Positions 1 through 7,075 of a stretch of DNA of 11,708 bases are shown in pieces. A program made the position numbers and the translations under genes. Source of the DNA: Gammaproteobacteria bacterium (GTDB lineage Bacteria > Pseudomonadota > Gammaproteobacteria > QOAV01); assembly GCA_027067235.1 (NCBI GenBank), contig JALXFQ010000413.1:1-11708 (forward strand), given 5' to 3'. Under the pieces are notes generated by a model. The model searched no databases, was not told where the DNA came from, and was given only the letters and a program-made list of their open reading frames with translations. Numbering within the stretch: the stretch's first letter is position 1; the number at the start of each line of letters is the position of its first letter.

Positions 1-299
1 AACCTGCGGCAGCAGGATCTGGCGGTGAAGGCCGGCCACTGGTCGCTGTTCCGTTTCGATCCGCGCCGCATCGAGCAGGGCAAGAATCCGCTGCAACTGG
101 ATTCCAAAGAGCCGTCCATACCGTTTGCCGACTTTGCCAATACGGAAATCCGCTTCTCCATGCTGGCGCGGTCGAAACCGGAGCGGGCGCGCGAGTTCCT
201 GCAAAAGGCGGAAGAACAGGCCCGTGAGCGCTATTTTCATTACCAGCAACTGGCCAGCATACCCTGGGAGCCGCAGCCCGAAACGGCGGAGGAGAAATC

Positions 300-303
<4 letters not shown>
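1..303 (+). CDS. nifJ: Pyruvate:ferredoxin (flavodoxin) oxidoreductase, C-terminal end (partial)
   Basis: The reading frame is open from the first base and ends with TGA at 301-303, giving the last 100 residues of a much longer protein. NifJ enzymes are usually about 1,170-1,200 residues; they interconvert pyruvate and CoA with acetyl-CoA and CO2, passing electrons to ferredoxin or flavodoxin in the cytoplasm. The visible tail carries the typical C-terminal signature of this family: a W-x-L-F-R-F-D-P stretch, then GKNPLQLDSKEPSIPF, then a helical end in which an ARSKPERA segment precedes a run of charged residues. The ATG at base 25 is internal to the domain and is not a start. The stop overlaps the next gene by 4 bases (ATGA), so the two are translationally coupled. 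The assignment rests on the C-terminal signature only, because the catalytic domains lie outside the window. Confidence 0.87.
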
Positions 304-1292
<989 letters not shown>

Positions 1293-1326
1293 GAATTGGC
1301 AGGCTTCCGGGCGGTGATTTTTCCTT

Positions 1327-2637
1327 TCAGTCCCATTCGATCCGGTCGAAGAGGCGCTGTAAACGTAATGCCCTCTGCGGATTGATGGAATGTACATGGG
1401 CAACCCTGCCCTGTAGGTGGGCTTTGAAGTTCGGGTGTTTTCTCCGGTTCTGAGATGTGGGACCGAATCGGCCGCAGTTGTATAAAATCGCTTTCAGTTC
1501 GTCGTATTTTTCGCGTGGGTAGTTTACATGCTGGTTGATCGACAATCCGGTTAAGCGCTGTCGGCTTGCCAGGGTCATGATTTTGGTCTTTCGATGGTTC
1601 ACGGTGAAGCCTTCATCCTCCACAATGCAGCGGACAAGGTTGACCAGATTATTTGCCTCCGCTTTCGAGTAATCACCAGAAAAAGCCAGGTCGTCGGCAT
1701 ATCGCGTGTAATTCCCGTCCATGTGCTTCATCAGCGCGGAAAGCCGAACATCCAGCTTCCATGCGGCCAGATTGGATAGAGCAGGTGAAGTCGGCGCGCC
1801 CTGCGGCAGGTGTGGGGCGGTAAACTGTTGATTTTGTCGCCATTTCGACTTGTGGTTGGTGCGTAAAACGTCATACGGCGTTTGATTGCTGCATAACCCA
1901 CTTAGTAGTCTGGCGACCTCAGTTCGGTAGCCGATGCCCGAGTAAATCGCATGTATCCGGCGTAGCGGAACGGAGGTGAAAAAGCGCCGCAGGTCCATGC
2001 GAATAACCCTGCGCTCGGAGCAATGGGCCTGTGCAAATGTCACACAGGAACGCTCTCTGCGAAAACCGTGACAGGCAGGATGCAGAGGGATGTGTTGCAA
2101 TATTTCTGTATGTATTTGTCGCTGTATGGCGCGCAGATTCGACTTCGGAATTTCCAGCAGGCGGTCTGCGCCCACACGTTTCGGCTTCCAGAGATAATGA
2201 TAATGCTGCTGGTGCGGTTGGCTGTATTTTCGCTCAAGACCGCGAGTGTCGGCAAAACCTTCAAGGCGGGGCTTCGAAATTCCCAGCCATGCAGCCAGAT
2301 TGTCTGTGGATTCCAGCTTAGGAATGTCGCATTCGATCAGCGGGGTTGTCGATGCGCCAGGTGAAAGTGTGTAGCGGCGTATGCGTAAAGACTTGGAATG
2401 GTCTCGCCATGCCTGGAGAAAATACGGATGAGTGATGATGAAACGGCGCAGGTTTTGTGCAGAGATTTGAGGGTTTATATCAGCAAACTGCTTGTGAACG
2501 GCTTGCAACAGGGGCTCCGCCCATTGCGGTAGAAAACCCAGTGTTTTTTCGATCTGCTTCTTCTGAGCCTCAATGGTCCAGTCAACAGATAACATCGCGT
2601 GGGCTAACTCTCGTGTGAAAAGCTTTTGCCGTGACAT
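1327..2637 (-). CDS. Retron-type reverse transcriptase with long N-terminal extension
   Basis: This 436-residue protein should copy part of its own upstream RNA into msDNA primed from a 2'-OH. In order it shows: an N-terminal extension of about 110 residues; the retron-like entry L-A-A-W-L-G-I-S (114-121); a lysine-rich P-K-R...L-E-I-P-K motif (152-165); HPACHGF (186-192) followed by FAQAH (201-205), the place of the retron NAxxH motif with F replacing N; the motif A aspartate D215 in MDLRRFF; LPQGAPTSP (277-285); catalytic YADD (313-316); and LTGLSIN (362-368), the counterpart of the retron VTGL-x-x-N motif. No maturase or HNH domain follows, which argues against a group II intron. Most retron RTs are about 300-400 residues; this length recalls the solo myxobacterial enzymes. 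Base composition looks less GC-rich than its neighbours, suggesting transfer. The gene lies 26 bases past the predicted a2 repeat. Confidence 0.92.
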   Translation of the reverse strand: MSRQKLFTRELAHAMLSVDWTIEAQKKQIEKTLGFLPQWAEPLLQAVHKQFADINPQISAQNLRRFIITHPYFLQAWRDHSKSLRIRRYTLSPGASTTPLIECDIPKLESTDNLAAWLGISKPRLEGFADTRGLERKYSQPHQQHYHYLWKPKRVGADRLLEIPKSNLRAIQRQIHTEILQHIPLHPACHGFRRERSCVTFAQAHCSERRVIRMDLRRFFTSVPLRRIHAIYSGIGYRTEVARLLSGLCSNQTPYDVLRTNHKSKWRQNQQFTAPHLPQGAPTSPALSNLAAWKLDVRLSALMKHMDGNYTRYADDLAFSGDYSKAEANNLVNLVRCIVEDEGFTVNHRKTKIMTLASRQRLTGLSINQHVNYPREKYDELKAILYNCGRFGPTSQNRRKHPNFKAHLQGRVAHVHSINPQRALRLQRLFDRIEWD

Positions 2638-2640
2638 GGA

Positions 2641-2841
2641 CCTGCCAGAAAAATTGTAAAAAGCAAGCTACGCCAACCTGTCTTGTCAGGCATGTACCGA
2701 TCTGCACGCAGTGCAGTGGAGTACATGCGGCGAAATGCCGGATTAACGAAAATCACGCGGGGTTACCCCGGTGAGCCGTCTGTCATTGACATTCAAGAAC
2801 GGCAATGAAACGGCGGCTTGGCGTAGCTTGTCCTGCCAGAA
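2641..2841. repeat. 10-bp direct repeat flanking the retron RNA
   Basis: CCTGCCAGAA occurs at 2641-2650 and again at 2832-2841 (read TTCTGGCAGG on the minus strand). One copy spans the end of the -10 element and the predicted transcription start. The other lies directly before the RT start codon, where its AGG could serve as a weak ribosome site. It may be a chance match, a target duplication or a regulatory element. Confidence 0.5.
2664..2830 (-). ncRNA. Predicted retron msr-msd RNA
   Basis: The 167-base stretch between promoter and RT gene has retron RNA architecture. It begins with a1 (CAAGCTACGCCAA, 2830-2818) and ends with its exact 13-base complement a2 (TTGGCGTAGCTTG, 2676-2664). The base after a1 is G2817 within an AAGC context, unpaired beyond the duplex, and is the natural candidate for the branching guanosine. 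The msr part folds into two stem-loops: GCCGTTT/AGACGGC plus CATTG/CAATG (2814-2775), and TCAC-CGGGG-TAA-CCCCG-C-GTGA (2774-2753). A small CGGC/GCCG hairpin lies at 2740-2728. The msd part is a longer hairpin with an 8-bp base (GCATGTAC/GTACATGC, 2728-2721 and 2697-2690), an internal loop and a 6-bp tip (CTGCAC-TGC-GTGCAG, 2716-2702). A cDNA of very roughly 60-70 bases would be expected. Folding was done by eye. Confidence 0.85.
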
Positions 2842-2869
2842 TCTAGAGGTTTGTCCCGTGATCTGTCAA
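2840..2869 (-). promoter_or_regulatory. Sigma70-type promoter of the retron
   Basis: On the minus strand a perfect -35 TTGACA (2869-2864) is followed, after 18 bases, by TAGATT (2845-2840, 4 of 6 matches to TATAAT). Transcription would start at about 2833, two or three bases before the a1 repeat, as expected for a retron RNA. The promoter begins 21 bases after the stop of the upstream hydrolase gene, so the retron appears to be an independent unit. Confidence 0.7.
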
Positions 2870-2889
2870 GGCTGGCCGGTCGTTTGTCG

Positions 2890-4074
2890 TCACTGGCATG
2901 GCTGCCAGGCCTGGTCGCGCGAGGTGTCTTTACAGGGCATGCACATTTTCCAGCGCGGGTTGGTGTCACGGCTACACAGAAAAGCGGCTTCGAGATCCTG
3001 TTCCGCCGGAACAGGAACGACGTGATTACCCAATGGATCGTCGGTGGACAGGACGGATATGCCGTTGGTGGTGTGCAAAACGTTGTAATTGGCGTCACCC
3101 GGATCCGGCAAGCCAATGCTTTTCCATTGCGTATCGCCCTCGAAGCTGTAGCGCATCAGTGATTCCAGCGGTCGATGCAGTCCGACCTGATCCAGCGCGT
3201 CATGGTAGTACACGCCGTTTTCCTCGACAGAATAGGATACATGGTGATCCGATATATGGTTGGCGTCGCCGGGCAGATACAAATAGGTTTTTCTTTCGGC
3301 ATCAACATTGTTGTGCAGCAAAAAGTCTATATTCTGCCTCGGGTCGGTGCCGGAATCGTCGTGGTTTACCTGGACGATCAGATTGGTATTGGCCGGTAAT
3401 TGATAGTTTCCGGTTGCCGGCAGATGAAATCCCCACCATGCCGCCATCGGGAACAGAAAGCGCCCCTGTGCGCCCCAGTTGCTACGCTGTTGCGCCAGAT
3501 AGAATACCAGGCCGGCTCCCATGGAATGCCCGGCGAAACCGACTTTACTGGTGTCAATCCGCTCTGCCCACGGCCCCGCCACGACGCCGTCGAGGATGGT
3601 CAGCAGTATATTCAGGTTGCTCATCGGTTCGACGTTCAGGTAGGGAACAAATACCGCATTGAAGCCCTGGCTGGCAATGAAATAGAGCAAACTGCGGTAG
3701 CGCTCGGAGTGATAGACATGCCAGCCGGAAATAAAAAACACCGTGGGGCGTTTGCCGGATATATCCGACGGGAAATATAAATCAACGCTCATATCGCCGT
3801 TGTCGGCATAATCCGGCCACGGGCTGTTCATGCTGGCTATGCGCACCGGGTGTTCCCCCATGGCTCCGTACATGGATCCAGACAATTCAGGAATGTTTGC
3901 GCTGTCGCGATAGCTGGGCCGGGTAACGGCCGAACCCAGTTGATTTTCATCAAGCAACAGTGAAATTATGGGAGGCATGGCGTTTATTTTTGTGGAGGCG
4001 TCAACCCTGGATGGGAGCAACAGCGCGCTAAAGCTCAGGCTGACCAGAACAGCGGAAACAAGAATTCCTCTCAT
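2890..4074 (-). CDS. Secreted alpha/beta hydrolase (esterase/lipase-like)
   Basis: This 394-residue protein has a Sec signal peptide: R2, a hydrophobic core at about 4-20, and likely cleavage after V-D-A (residue 26), so it probably works in the periplasm or outside the cell. The mature part is an alpha/beta hydrolase. FFISGWH (113-119) fits the oxyanion-hole strand. GHSMG (182-186) is the nucleophile elbow with S184. D239 or D240 is a candidate acid, and H273 in an A-N-H context is the candidate catalytic histidine. The fold resembles the dienelactone hydrolase/chlorophyllase/PET-hydrolase-like group; the substrate cannot be read from sequence. The last 30 residues hold four cysteines (367, 378, 381, 393), which could form disulfides after export. 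A purine-rich AAGGATGAG lies about 10 bases before the ATG. It lies upstream of the retron on the same strand, but its export signal makes it an unlikely retron effector. Confidence 0.85.
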   Translation of the reverse strand: MRGILVSAVLVSLSFSALLLPSRVDASTKINAMPPIISLLLDENQLGSAVTRPSYRDSANIPELSGSMYGAMGEHPVRIASMNSPWPDYADNGDMSVDLYFPSDISGKRPTVFFISGWHVYHSERYRSLLYFIASQGFNAVFVPYLNVEPMSNLNILLTILDGVVAGPWAERIDTSKVGFAGHSMGAGLVFYLAQQRSNWGAQGRFLFPMAAWWGFHLPATGNYQLPANTNLIVQVNHDDSGTDPRQNIDFLLHNNVDAERKTYLYLPGDANHISDHHVSYSVEENGVYYHDALDQVGLHRPLESLMRYSFEGDTQWKSIGLPDPGDANYNVLHTTNGISVLSTDDPLGNHVVPVPAEQDLEAAFLCSRDTNPRWKMCMPCKDTSRDQAWQPCQ

Positions 4075-4155
4075 GGCATTTACTCATCCTTGTGAAATTT
4101 CGTGAGGTACATCAGTAAGCCAACGAAAGCTAACACAGAGTTAAACCGAAAGGGT

Positions 4156-4197
4156 TTGACCTGAGTCATATTTGTTTGGCCACTTCACAGGCACAAT
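4156..4197 (+). promoter_or_regulatory. FNR/Anr-like box and -10 before the yhcC-ubiUV operon
   Basis: TTGAC-CTGA-GTCAT (4156-4169) matches 7 of 10 half-site positions of TTGAT-N4-ATCAA and contains a perfect TGAC-N4-GTCA dyad. The candidate -10, CACAAT (4192-4197), is centred exactly 32 bp downstream, the same spacing seen at the two better boxes in this window. That geometry puts transcription start at about 4204, the A of the yhcC start codon. This is the weakest of the three sites taken alone. Confidence 0.5.
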
Positions 4198-4203
4198 CCG
4201 CCG

Positions 4204-5211
4204 ATGGTTTTGTCGGATCAGGTCAATACTTTTGGTCAGTGGTTGTTGCGGCGTTATGGCGAGCGCGTACACAAGCTGGCGTTGAATGTGGGGTTTACCT
4301 GCCCCAACCGCGACGGCAGTCTTGGGCGTGGCGGGTGTACGTTTTGCAATAATGTGTCGTTCAATCCGCAGGGGCGCGCCCAGCCGCCTGTCGCGGCGCA
4401 GATCGGGGCCGGGCGGCGGGTGGTGCGAAAGCGTACCGGGGCGCGTTTGTATCTGGCCTATTTTCAGGCCTATACGAATACTTACGGCGAGGTGGCGAAT
4501 CTGCGCCGGTTGTATGACCAGGCGCTGGCCGAGCCGGATGTGATCGGCCTGTCCATCGGTACGCGCCCGGACTGCGTGCCGGATTCGGTGCTGGATTTGC
4601 TGGCGGATTACCGGGAGCGGGGGTATGAAATCTGGCTGGAGTTGGGCTTGCAGTCTGCGTTTGACGAGTCACTGGCGCGGGTGAATCGCGGCCACGGCTT
4701 TGCCGAATATGTCGATGCGGTGAGCCACGCCCGGGCGCGCGGCTTGCCGGTGTGTACACATTTGATTCTGGGTCTGCCGGGCGAGACGCGAGCGCATTAC
4801 CGTGAGTCGCTGGACAGGGTGCTGGAACTGGGCGTGGACGGGCTGAAGCTGCATCCGCTGCATGTGGTGAAAGGCACGGCGCTGGCGAATCAATGGCGGC
4901 GCGGCGAGTATCAGCCGCTGGCTTTTGACGGCTATGTGGAAGCGGCGGCGGAGCTGATTGCGCGAACGCCGAAAGACATTGTCTTTCACCGCGTAACCGG
5001 CACGGCGTCCCGGGACATTTTGCTGGCTCCGGCCTGGTGCAACTGGAAATGGCGGGTGTTGAATGCCGTGGGGCAGGCGGTGGCGGAGGCTGGCGGGCAG
5101 GGTGGCGCCGTCAGCGGGTCTGGCGCATCCGCTGAACCCGTATGCGCGGGAATACCCCGCCCTGAAGTCATCCGCGCCCCCGTTATCACTGAACTGAAAA
5201 CAGGAACATGA
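4204..5211 (+). CDS. yhcC: YhcC-type radical SAM protein (TIGR01212 family)
   Basis: This 335-residue cytoplasmic enzyme belongs to the YhcC/TIGR01212 radical SAM family, whose reaction is not established. The diagnostic N-terminal block is clear: VNTFGQWLLRRYG (7-19), then CPNRDGSLGRGGCTFC (33-48). This gives the widened cluster spacing C33-x11-C45-x2-C48 in place of the usual CxxxCxxC. LGLQS (147-151) and LILGLPGE (187-194) are typical radical SAM barrel strands. The start is supported by alignment from memory with E. coli YhcC, which has the same number of residues before V-N-x-F-G. No good Shine-Dalgarno sequence precedes it. The C-terminal 40 or so residues are Gly/Ala-rich and look unconserved. 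Its stop codon overlaps the start region of ubiU, so it is co-transcribed with ubiquinone genes. That suggests, but does not prove, a role in anaerobic metabolism. Confidence 0.92.
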   Translation: MVLSDQVNTFGQWLLRRYGERVHKLALNVGFTCPNRDGSLGRGGCTFCNNVSFNPQGRAQPPVAAQIGAGRRVVRKRTGARLYLAYFQAYTNTYGEVANLRRLYDQALAEPDVIGLSIGTRPDCVPDSVLDLLADYRERGYEIWLELGLQSAFDESLARVNRGHGFAEYVDAVSHARARGLPVCTHLILGLPGETRAHYRESLDRVLELGVDGLKLHPLHVVKGTALANQWRRGEYQPLAFDGYVEAAAELIARTPKDIVFHRVTGTASRDILLAPAWCNWKWRVLNAVGQAVAEAGGQGGAVSGSGASAEPVCAGIPRPEVIRAPVITELKTGT

Positions 5212-5213
5212 GT

Positions 5214-6212
5214 ATGGAACTGGTCTGCCCTGCGGGCAATTTGCCATCGCTGAAAGCTGCCGTGGAAAACGGCGCGGATGCGGTGTATATCGGCTTCAGG
5301 GACGACACCAACGCGCGGCACTTTGCCGGGCTGAATTTTAATGACAAACGCGCCCATGACGCGCTGGCCTATGCGCGCTCGCGTGGGGTGAAGGTGTTTG
5401 TGGCCATCAACACCTTTCCGCAACCGGACAATTTCGGGCGCTGGCGCGAGGCGGTGGATCGCGCGGCTGGCCTGAACGTGGACGCGTTGATTCTGGCGGA
5501 CATGGGGGTGATGGACTATGCGCGGGAGCGCTGGCCGGAGCTGAACCTGCATTTGTCGGTGCAGGCATCGGCCACCAACCCCGACGCGCTGGCGTTTTAC
5601 CACCGCCATTTCGGCATACGCCGCGCCGTGCTGCCGCGCGTGTTGTCGGTAAAGCAGGTGGCGCAGGTGGCGGCCAACAGTCCGGTGGATGTGGAAGTGT
5701 TTGGTTTTGGCAGTTTGTGCGTGATGGTGGAAGGCCGCTGCCTGCTGTCGTCCTACGCCACCGGACAGTCGCCCAACACCTTTGGCGCATGTTCGCCGGG
5801 CGCGCATGTGAAGTACAGGGAAAACCTCGACGGCTCCATGGATACGCGGCTCAACGGCGTACTGATCGACCATTACGAAGCAGGTGAGAATGCGGGCTAT
5901 CCGACGCTGTGCAAGGGGCGCTTCCGGGTGGGGGGCAATATCTATTACGCCATCGAGGAACCCACCAGCCTGAACACGCTGGATGTGCTGCCCGAGCTGC
6001 GCGCCGCCGGGGTGAAGGCCCTGAAGGTGGAGGGTCGCCAGCGCAGTCCGGCCTATGTGACCGAGGTGACGCGGGTGTTGCGCGCCGCCATTGATGCGTT
6101 GAACGCCGACCCGGAGGGCTTCAGGCCGCAAGGCGAGTGGATGGCGGCGCTGCAGAAAGTTTCCGAGGGCGCGCAGACCACGCTGGGCGCATACCACAGG
6201 AGCTGGCAATGA
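5214..6212 (+). CDS. ubiU: O2-independent ubiquinone hydroxylation protein UbiU
   Basis: This 332-residue member of the peptidase U32 family forms, with UbiV, the 4Fe-4S heterodimer that hydroxylates ubiquinone precursors without oxygen. It opens MELVCPAGNLPSLKAA and contains NGADAVYIG, DDTNARHFAGLNF and SVQASATN, all characteristic of UbiU. The cluster ligands known from E. coli (C169, C176, C193, C232) are matched by C169, C176, C193 and C233. I chose ATG 5214 because it reproduces that numbering and sits 8 bases after AGGA (5202-5205). ATG 5208, overlapping the yhcC stop as ATGA, would add two residues with only two bases between the AGGA and the start codon. The ending TLGAYHRSWQ is typical. 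The gene overlaps ubiV by 4 bases, as expected for subunits made in equal amounts. Confidence 0.95.
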   Translation: MELVCPAGNLPSLKAAVENGADAVYIGFRDDTNARHFAGLNFNDKRAHDALAYARSRGVKVFVAINTFPQPDNFGRWREAVDRAAGLNVDALILADMGVMDYARERWPELNLHLSVQASATNPDALAFYHRHFGIRRAVLPRVLSVKQVAQVAANSPVDVEVFGFGSLCVMVEGRCLLSSYATGQSPNTFGACSPGAHVKYRENLDGSMDTRLNGVLIDHYEAGENAGYPTLCKGRFRVGGNIYYAIEEPTSLNTLDVLPELRAAGVKALKVEGRQRSPAYVTEVTRVLRAAIDALNADPEGFRPQGEWMAALQKVSEGAQTTLGAYHRSWQ

Positions 6213-7075
6213 AGATTTCCGTCGGGCCGGTGCTGTACTACTGGCCGGAAGACCAGTTGCGCGCTTTTTACGACGAGATTGCCGCTTCGGCGGCGGATAT
6301 CGTTTATCTGGGCGAAACGGTTTGCTCCAAGCGCCGCAGTTTGAATCTTTCGCAATGGATAGAACTGGGGCGCAAGCTGCAAGACGCGGGCAAGGAAGTG
6401 GTGCTGTCCACCCTGACGCTGATCGAGGCGGCGTCGGAGCAATCAGCCATGCGGCGGATTTGCGACGACAGCCCGTTTCTGGTGGAGGCCAGCGAGCAGG
6501 GGGCGATTGATTATCTGGCGCAGGCGGGCAAGCATTTTGCCAGCGGGCCGTCGGTCAATATCTATAATCCGCGCAGTCTGCAACTGCTGGCAAAGCTGGG
6601 TCTGAAACGCTGGGTGTTCCCGCTGGAGCTGTCGCGCAAAACCCTCGCCGCCATGCAGCAAGAGCGTCCTGACGGCGTGGAAACGGAAGTTTTTGCCTGG
6701 GGCCGTATGCCGCTGGCCTATGCCGCCCGCTGCTTTACCGCCCGCGCCCATGACTTGCCCAAGGACGACTGCCAGTTGCGTTGTCTGGACTACTCGCAGG
6801 GTCAGGTTTTGCGTACCCGTGAGGATGAGGCGTTTCTCTGCCTGAACGGTATTCAGACCCAGTCCGCCAAAACCTGTAATCTCATCGGCGAGGTGGCTGA
6901 CATGCGCGAACTGGGCGTGGATGTGCTGCGCATCAGTCCCCAGCCGCGGCATACGGGCCGGATTATCCAGGCGTTTCGCGCGGCCATAGACGACGAACCT
7001 GTCCCGGCGCTGGAGCCGATGGCGGCGGTGGGCACATGCGACGGTTACTGGCGCGGCGAGGCGGGTATGCAATGA
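6209..7075 (+). CDS. ubiV: O2-independent ubiquinone hydroxylation protein UbiV
   Basis: This 288-residue U32-family protein is the partner of UbiU in oxygen-independent ubiquinone synthesis. It begins MKISVGPVLYYWPEDQLRAFY, and IVYLGETVCSKRR (31-43) is the family signature. The E. coli UbiV cluster ligands are C39, C180, C193 and C197; here C39, C175, C188 and C192 keep the same 13- and 4-residue spacings. The start at 6209 overlaps the ubiU stop (ATGA) and has AGGAG at 6198-6202, 6 bases upstream. An ATG 72 bases earlier is in frame but lies inside ubiU and lacks homology. The stop again overlaps the next gene by 4 bases. Extra cysteines (85, 211, 223, 277) are not family ligands that I recognise. 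Confidence 0.95.
   Translation: MKISVGPVLYYWPEDQLRAFYDEIAASAADIVYLGETVCSKRRSLNLSQWIELGRKLQDAGKEVVLSTLTLIEAASEQSAMRRICDDSPFLVEASEQGAIDYLAQAGKHFASGPSVNIYNPRSLQLLAKLGLKRWVFPLELSRKTLAAMQQERPDGVETEVFAWGRMPLAYAARCFTARAHDLPKDDCQLRCLDYSQGQVLRTREDEAFLCLNGIQTQSAKTCNLIGEVADMRELGVDVLRISPQPRHTGRIIQAFRAAIDDEPVPALEPMAAVGTCDGYWRGEAGMQ

Noticed and set aside
1293..1326. Bidirectional terminator between the flavoprotein gene and the RT gene
   Set aside because: The 34-base gap has a short T run but no stem long enough to call a terminator.
1327..2637. Group II intron maturase/RT
   Set aside because: There is no maturase X domain or HNH domain, and no intron-like RNA ends. The motif set and the upstream a1/a2 RNA fit a retron.
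2898..3662. Plus-strand open frame of 254 codons opposite the hydrolase
   Set aside because: The minus-strand frame has a signal peptide and GHSMG; the plus-strand product is Arg/Cys/Pro-rich without motifs.
2890..4074. The alpha/beta hydrolase as a retron effector
   Set aside because: It has a Sec signal peptide and lies upstream of the retron's own promoter. Known retron effectors act in the cytoplasm or as membrane toxins, so association is most likely positional.
6137..6208. Upstream in-frame ATG as the ubiV start
   Set aside because: It lies within ubiU, adds 24 residues with no homology, and the ATGA overlap with AGGAG at 6198-6202 marks 6209 as the start.
4986..6209. Long minus-strand open frame (407 codons) opposite yhcC/ubiU
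   Set aside because: It lies antisense to two clearly conserved genes, is rich in His/Arg/Pro/Gln as expected for a shadow frame in GC-rich DNA, and shows no domain.
7036..7071. ATG 7036 as the dioxygenase start
   Set aside because: It would overlap ubiV by 40 bases with an Arg-rich, unrelated N-terminus; ATG 7072 forms the same ATGA overlap used elsewhere in the operon.
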